Shown here: positions 3,207 to 5,387 of the stretch, piece by piece
How the letters are laid out: each line of letters starts with the position of its first letter
How positions within the stretch are numbered: the first letter of the stretch is position 1
NCBI GenBank assembly: GCA_001770785.1
Contig: MERZ01000330.1
Span: 1-5,387, forward strand
DNA length: 5,387 bases
Direction of reading: 5' to 3'
From: Burkholderiales bacterium RIFCSPHIGHO2_12_FULL_61_11
Lineage (GTDB): Bacteria; Pseudomonadota; Gammaproteobacteria; Burkholderiales; Burkholderiaceae_C
Position numbers and translations under genes: made by a program
Notes under the pieces: model-generated
Told to the model about the DNA's origin: nothing
Databases searched by the model: none
What the model saw: the letters and a program-made list of their open reading frames with translations, nothing else

Positions 3207-5345
3207 TTAGACCGCCCTGATATCCTTCGCCGCGTTCCCGGCAAACCCCGGATCCGGCTGCGGCACCGCGCGGCGGCTCGGCTGAATCCCCTTCGCTTCG
3301 GTTTCCTCAATCGAAATCGCCGTCACCGTGCACCGGCAATTGTGCACGGGGAGTCCTTCCATGCAGTAACTGGAATCGTATTCGACCCCGAGGTTGTAAA
3401 CAATTCCCTCGTGCCAGACATGGCTAATGGATTTGATCTTGACAGGTCGTCCGGGCTTCAATATGCTCTCACCATGCAACTGCAACGTGCACGATTGATA
3501 GCTCGGCTCGAGCAGAAACTCGGCGAAACCTTGGAGGCTTGGCTTCGCAGGGCGTACCTCGGAGATTTCCTCAGCTGTCGAGAGATCGGCGCGCGGCTGG
3601 GAATCGACCCCCATCGAACGGTCCCGCGACTGCTCCGCCTCTACGGAATAGCCATCCGGCACGGTTCCGATGCTGTGGCCTCGTAGTGGATCGACAACCC
3701 GGAGCGAAGGCGTCGCCAGTCTCTCGCCATGCGCGGTCGGGTTATGGATATCTACCGACGTCGGCCCTACCGAAGAGACGGTCCGCCCCGCGCGAATGGG
3801 CATTGGGCAACCGGATTGACGAAAGGCACGCATTCCGGTATCGCCAGCACGGCCCGAAAGCTGAGGAGGACCACCAGCGCGAGGCATACCGATGTTCGGT
3901 ACAAGAATTCCCTCGCCCATATCTCGCTTTATCGCCAAGAGCCGATGAAGCATCCGAACGCCAGGCGACCCATGACTCGGGGAGAAGGGGCGTTCTTCCG
4001 CATGGTCAACCGGCGCGGATTCGAGGTCCTCTTCGACTACCCGATTCATCCCTACTGGATCAGCTTCTACTTTCCTGCCTCGAATGTCGGGGTCCAGCTC
4101 TTCAAGTCTTCCCGCCCGCCGAGCTGGTGGCGGCATGAGTACATTGAACGGCAGGGAGTGACGATGCTCTATCTCCCTATGCGCTGGGTGACCGGAGATC
4201 ACCGTCCGGGCCGAAGTCGCGACCCGCGCTGGGAGAAAATCGGGAAGCTCATCGATGCGATCGAGGGCCGCCGCGGGAATCCAGCCAAACTCCGTGAAGA
4301 ATTCGTGATTGGGTGTTACGTCGACCTGCCGGCCATCTTCAAGCGTTAACCGCACGAGATTCCCTACAAAATAATTTCTGTGAAGCTCAATCACCTGACA
4401 CCAACGTCTGCGGTGGGTCAGGACGACATCTCCATATCTGACGTCCTCGATGGGAATGAGTCCGAGGGCCGTTATTACCAGTGTGCCGGCTTTCGCGCAG
4501 TTGAACCCGTTCGGCGGCCACCATTCCTCCCAGACCGGATCGTCGCGGCGGGCGATGAAGCCGTCCATGGCGGCGTGCGCCGGCCGCACACGGTCGTCCC
4601 CGACCGTGTGGTATTGAAAATAGGGGAAGGCCTCGGCCACCTCGGGCGCGTGGTACATCTCCCAGCGGCCCGCGTTGTATGCCGTCTGGACGTTGGTCCG
4701 GAAGACCGTCTCGGCGTGGTACGGGTTGACCGCGGTGATGCCGCCGGCGTCGGCGGCCTCCTGGAGGCCGGCGAGGAAGTCGCGCATCGTCAGGCCGCGC
4801 GCCAGGACCTGGTCCAGCCAGCCCTGGACAACGGCCACGGCCCGCGCCGTCTCCTGCCCGGCGATCGTGAAGGCCCGCGCCCGGTACGCCTCGGTGAGCT
4901 GGCTGAAGGCCTGGCTGGTCATGGGGACCTTGTCGCGGAACAGCGCGATGGCCTCGACGGGGTCCAAGGGCTCGAACTCAAGAGAGCCGAGAGCCGCGAA
5001 CCGAGAGCCGAGACCGGAATCCGCGAAAGCCGATTCCAGCGGCTTGGTAAGGTCGAATCCCTGGGATTCGACTTCGCGGACGACCTGGGCCCGGCCCAGG
5101 AGATCGCCCGTGATCATGCCAGCCACGAGCGCGGAAAGCAGGGCCGCATCCCTGGGCGGATCGGCCGCTATCCCTTCCAGCGTCGGACCCACGGATTCCA
5201 GGATCACCATGCCGCGCACTAGCTCCAGGACCTGGTCGGCGAGCTGGGCGGTCGCGGCGATCCCCCGGCGCAGCGTCGCCCGGACCAGCGCCTCCGTCTC
5301 GTCCGCGATCCGATCAATCTCTTGCGCATAGAGCACGGCTACCAT
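3207..5345 (-). CDS. Mu gpF-like minor head protein interrupted by an intein
   Basis: A 712-residue precursor. Residues 1-282 and 670-712 are exteins of a Mu F-like head morphogenesis protein (about 325 residues after splicing), a minor component at the portal vertex needed for head assembly. Diagnostic parts are the helical N-terminal half, then FRTNVQTAYNAGRWEMYH (215-232), HTVGDDRVRPAHAAMDG (246-262), DDPVWEEWWPPNGFN (268-282) and, after the intein, CRCTVTAIS; PDPGFAGN near the end is also typical. Residues 283-669 are the intein, which splits the signature PPNGFN/CRC exactly before its first Cys. The frame is open through 14 more codons to the window edge, so the start is not fixed by an upstream stop; the ATG is preceded by AAAGG with only four bases between. 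Residues 107-122 are encoded by repeat DNA. A MuF-linked toxin was considered, but the C-extein resumes the MuF motif, so splicing is the better reading. Confidence 0.9.
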   Translation of the reverse strand: MVAVLYAQEIDRIADETEALVRATLRRGIAATAQLADQVLELVRGMVILESVGPTLEGIAADPPRDAALLSALVAGMITGDLLGRAQVVREVESQGFDLTKPLESAFADSGLGSRFAALGSLEFEPLDPVEAIALFRDKVPMTSQAFSQLTEAYRARAFTIAGQETARAVAVVQGWLDQVLARGLTMRDFLAGLQEAADAGGITAVNPYHAETVFRTNVQTAYNAGRWEMYHAPEVAEAFPYFQYHTVGDDRVRPAHAAMDGFIARRDDPVWEEWWPPNGFNCAKAGTLVITALGLIPIEDVRYGDVVLTHRRRWCQVIELHRNYFVGNLVRLTLEDGRQVDVTPNHEFFTEFGWIPAAALDRIDELPDFLPARVATSARTVISGHPAHREIEHRHSLPFNVLMPPPARRAGRLEELDPDIRGRKVEADPVGMNRVVEEDLESAPVDHAEERPFSPSHGSPGVRMLHRLLAIKRDMGEGILVPNIGMPRAGGPPQLSGRAGDTGMRAFRQSGCPMPIRAGRTVSSVGPTSVDIHNPTAHGERLATPSLRVVDPLRGHSIGTVPDGYSVEAEQSRDRSMGVDSQPRADLSTAEEISEVRPAKPSLQGFAEFLLEPSYQSCTLQLHGESILKPGRPVKIKSISHVWHEGIVYNLGVEYDSSYCMEGLPVHNCRCTVTAISIEETEAKGIQPSRRAVPQPDPGFAGNAAKDIRAV
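3439..3467 (+). promoter_or_regulatory. Antisense sigma70-type promoter inside the intein
   Basis: A perfect -35 TTGACA (3439-3444), a 17-base spacer and a -10 TATGCT (3462-3467, four of six consensus bases). Transcription would be expected to start about seven bases after the -10, at or very near 3474, which is the A of the ATG of the antisense gene. That gene has no Shine-Dalgarno, so a leaderless transcript would explain the arrangement. The site lies over the intein codons for residues 627-636 or so, just before block F. It is a sequence match only. Confidence 0.6.
3474..4349 (+). pseudogene. Antisense HTH + Vsr/DUF559-like homing endonuclease, broken by an amber codon
   Basis: On the strand opposite the intein, one frame runs from ATG 3474 to TAA 4347-4349 with a single in-frame TAG at 3684-3686 (codon 71). 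Residues 16-62 are a helix-turn-helix module (LGETLEAWLRRAYL...SCREIGARLGI...TVPRLLRLYGIAIR) like those joined to phage HNH, NUMOD and Vsr-like homing proteins. The amber falls in the usual linker, DAVAS*WIDNPERRRRQS, where relatives commonly have Gln. Residues 167-235 resemble the Vsr/DUF559 nuclease fold: E171 in the first helix, FEVLFDYPIHPYWISFYFP, GVQLF, then RHEYIERQGVTMLYL. The Asp expected before FYFP is Ser197, and the acidic pair of the 'IEIDG' strand is Gln208/Phe210, so cleavage activity is probably lost. Third-position G/C in 3972-4127 is 42/52 in this frame against 27/52 for the intein frame, supporting real coding here. The last 27 codons run over Hint block B. Confidence 0.62.
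3729..4349 (+). CDS. Nuclease-like C-terminal fragment downstream of the amber
   Basis: This is the open part of the broken antisense gene after its amber stop, in the same frame, and would give 206 residues if translation restarted at ATG 3729 (another ATG follows at 3744). It carries a basic linker (ERRRRQSLAMRGR just upstream, then TARKLRRTTSARH), the Vsr/DUF559-like core and a C-terminal KIGKLIDAI helix. No convincing Shine-Dalgarno is near either ATG; the closest purine runs, GGAG and AAGG at 3701-3710, are too far from 3729. I think it is more likely a remnant than an independent gene, but reinitiation or readthrough is possible. It would lack the helix-turn-helix DNA-binding part. Confidence 0.35.
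   Translation: MRGRVMDIYRRRPYRRDGPPRANGHWATGLTKGTHSGIASTARKLRRTTSARHTDVRYKNSLAHISLYRQEPMKHPNARRPMTRGEGAFFRMVNRRGFEVLFDYPIHPYWISFYFPASNVGVQLFKSSRPPSWWRHEYIERQGVTMLYLPMRWVTGDHRPGRSRDPRWEKIGKLIDAIEGRRGNPAKLREEFVIGCYVDLPAIFKR
4981..5027. repeat. Composite repeat inside the gpF coding frame
   Basis: Read on the minus strand, 5027-5008 matches 870-889 (19 of 20 bases), and 4995-4982 matches the 14-base string at 419-432 exactly. The piece therefore joins the two repeat families found in separate intergenic gaps. It is a multiple of neither gene's codons by necessity but stays in frame, encoding gpF residues 107-122 (FADSGLGSRFAALGSL), a flexible Gly/Ser/Ala stretch before the SLEFEPLDPVEA segment. 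Confidence 0.8.
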
Positions 5346-5350
5346 CTGAC

Positions 5351-5377
5351 CTTTGCGCCCTTTGCGCCTCTGCGTGA
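5351..5377. repeat. Three 9-base tandem repeats upstream of gpF
   Basis: The units are ctttgcgcc (5351-5359), ctttgcgcc (5360-5368) and tctgcgtga (5369-5377), the last diverged. They lie directly before the gpF ATG, and on the transcript strand the unit nearest the gene supplies the AAAGG that may act as its ribosome binding site. The last ten bases of the window hold nothing I recognise. Confidence 0.8.
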
Positions 5378-5387
5378 TAACAGTCTG

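Larger units (their letters stand above)
3339..4499 (-). mobile_element. Intein within gpF (387 residues)
   Basis: The self-splicing Hint domain is seen at both ends. Block A starts at Cys283 (CAKAGTLVITALGLIPIEDVRYGDVVLT). Block B has LVRLTLEDGRQVDVTPNHEFF with the Thr344-Pro-Asn-His347 motif. Block F is EGIVYNLGVEYDSSY (646-660), where a Ser stands at the place often held by His. Block G ends His668-Asn669, followed by Cys670 of the extein. So the first Cys, the TxxH motif, the terminal His-Asn and the +1 Cys are all present, and splicing looks competent. Residues about 370-630 match no sense-strand endonuclease (no LAGLIDADG or HNH motif). The opposite strand of this region carries the putative homing gene. 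The Hint parts together are about 130 residues, the size of a mini-intein. Confidence 0.92.

Noticed and set aside
965..3220. A 751-codon open frame on the plus strand
   Set aside because: It spans two minus-strand genes and the gaps between them, is Arg/Gly/Leu-rich without any domain, and is a GC-rich antisense shadow.
3030..3473. Extension of the antisense helix-turn-helix gene upstream of 3474
   Set aside because: The upstream codons run through the gene gap and the C-extein without recognisable sequence, and the promoter lies between 3439 and 3467, so ATG 3474 is the better start.
3684..3686. TAG read as Gln by an alternative genetic code
   Set aside because: The four complete structural genes contain no in-frame TAG, whereas recoded phages use it often. 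The decoration gene ends in TAG, though a TGA follows one codon later, so that stop alone is not decisive.
3339..4499. MuF polymorphic toxin with a Hint processing domain
   Set aside because: After the Hint domain the protein resumes the MuF motif (CRCTV) and ends; there is no toxin domain, and the first Cys, TxxH, His-Asn and +1 Cys fit splicing.
4380..5222. A 280-codon open frame on the plus strand opposite gpF
   Set aside because: It is codon-aligned with the well-supported gpF extein and has no recognisable domain. It is a reminder that antisense frames open easily here.

Overview
The window holds the head-assembly module of a tailed phage or prophage with a Mu-like head gene order. All structural genes lie on the minus strand, so transcription runs from high to low coordinates. 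The DNA is GC-rich, with strong G/C preference at third codon positions (a hand count of the first 46 codons of the gene at 5345 gives 40). The host is probably a GC-rich bacterium. I cannot name a phylum from the sequence.

In transcription order the genes are: a Mu gpF-like minor head protein interrupted by an intein (5345-3207); a 260-residue beta-rich putative virion protein (3127-2345); a fused Mu gpI-like capsid protease and scaffold with a strong internal start that would release the scaffold alone (2311-899, internal start at 1507); a small decoration-type protein (835-437); and the N-terminus of a major capsid protein that runs off the left edge (375-1). Together they would build the prohead: gpF at the portal vertex, scaffold and protease for assembly and maturation, and decoration and capsid proteins for the shell.

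The most unusual part is the intein in gpF (3339-4499, 387 codons). Its splicing blocks are at the two ends and splice exactly into the conserved gpF C-terminal Cys-x-Cys motif. The middle of the intein carries no sense-strand nuclease that I recognise. Instead, the opposite strand encodes a helix-turn-helix segment followed by a Vsr/DUF559-like nuclease-like domain (3474-4349, plus strand). It has its own sigma70-type promoter (TTGACA-N17-TATGCT) placed so that transcription could begin on the ATG itself. This antisense gene looks like the homing endonuclease of the intein, but it is broken by one in-frame amber codon and has lost probable catalytic acidic residues. The amber is a silent Leu change for the intein strand, which fits selection keeping splicing while the nuclease decays.

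A second theme is that every intergenic gap contains its own short degenerate tandem repeat (6-, 9- or 14-base units). A composite of two of these repeat families also lies inside the gpF coding frame and encodes part of the protein.
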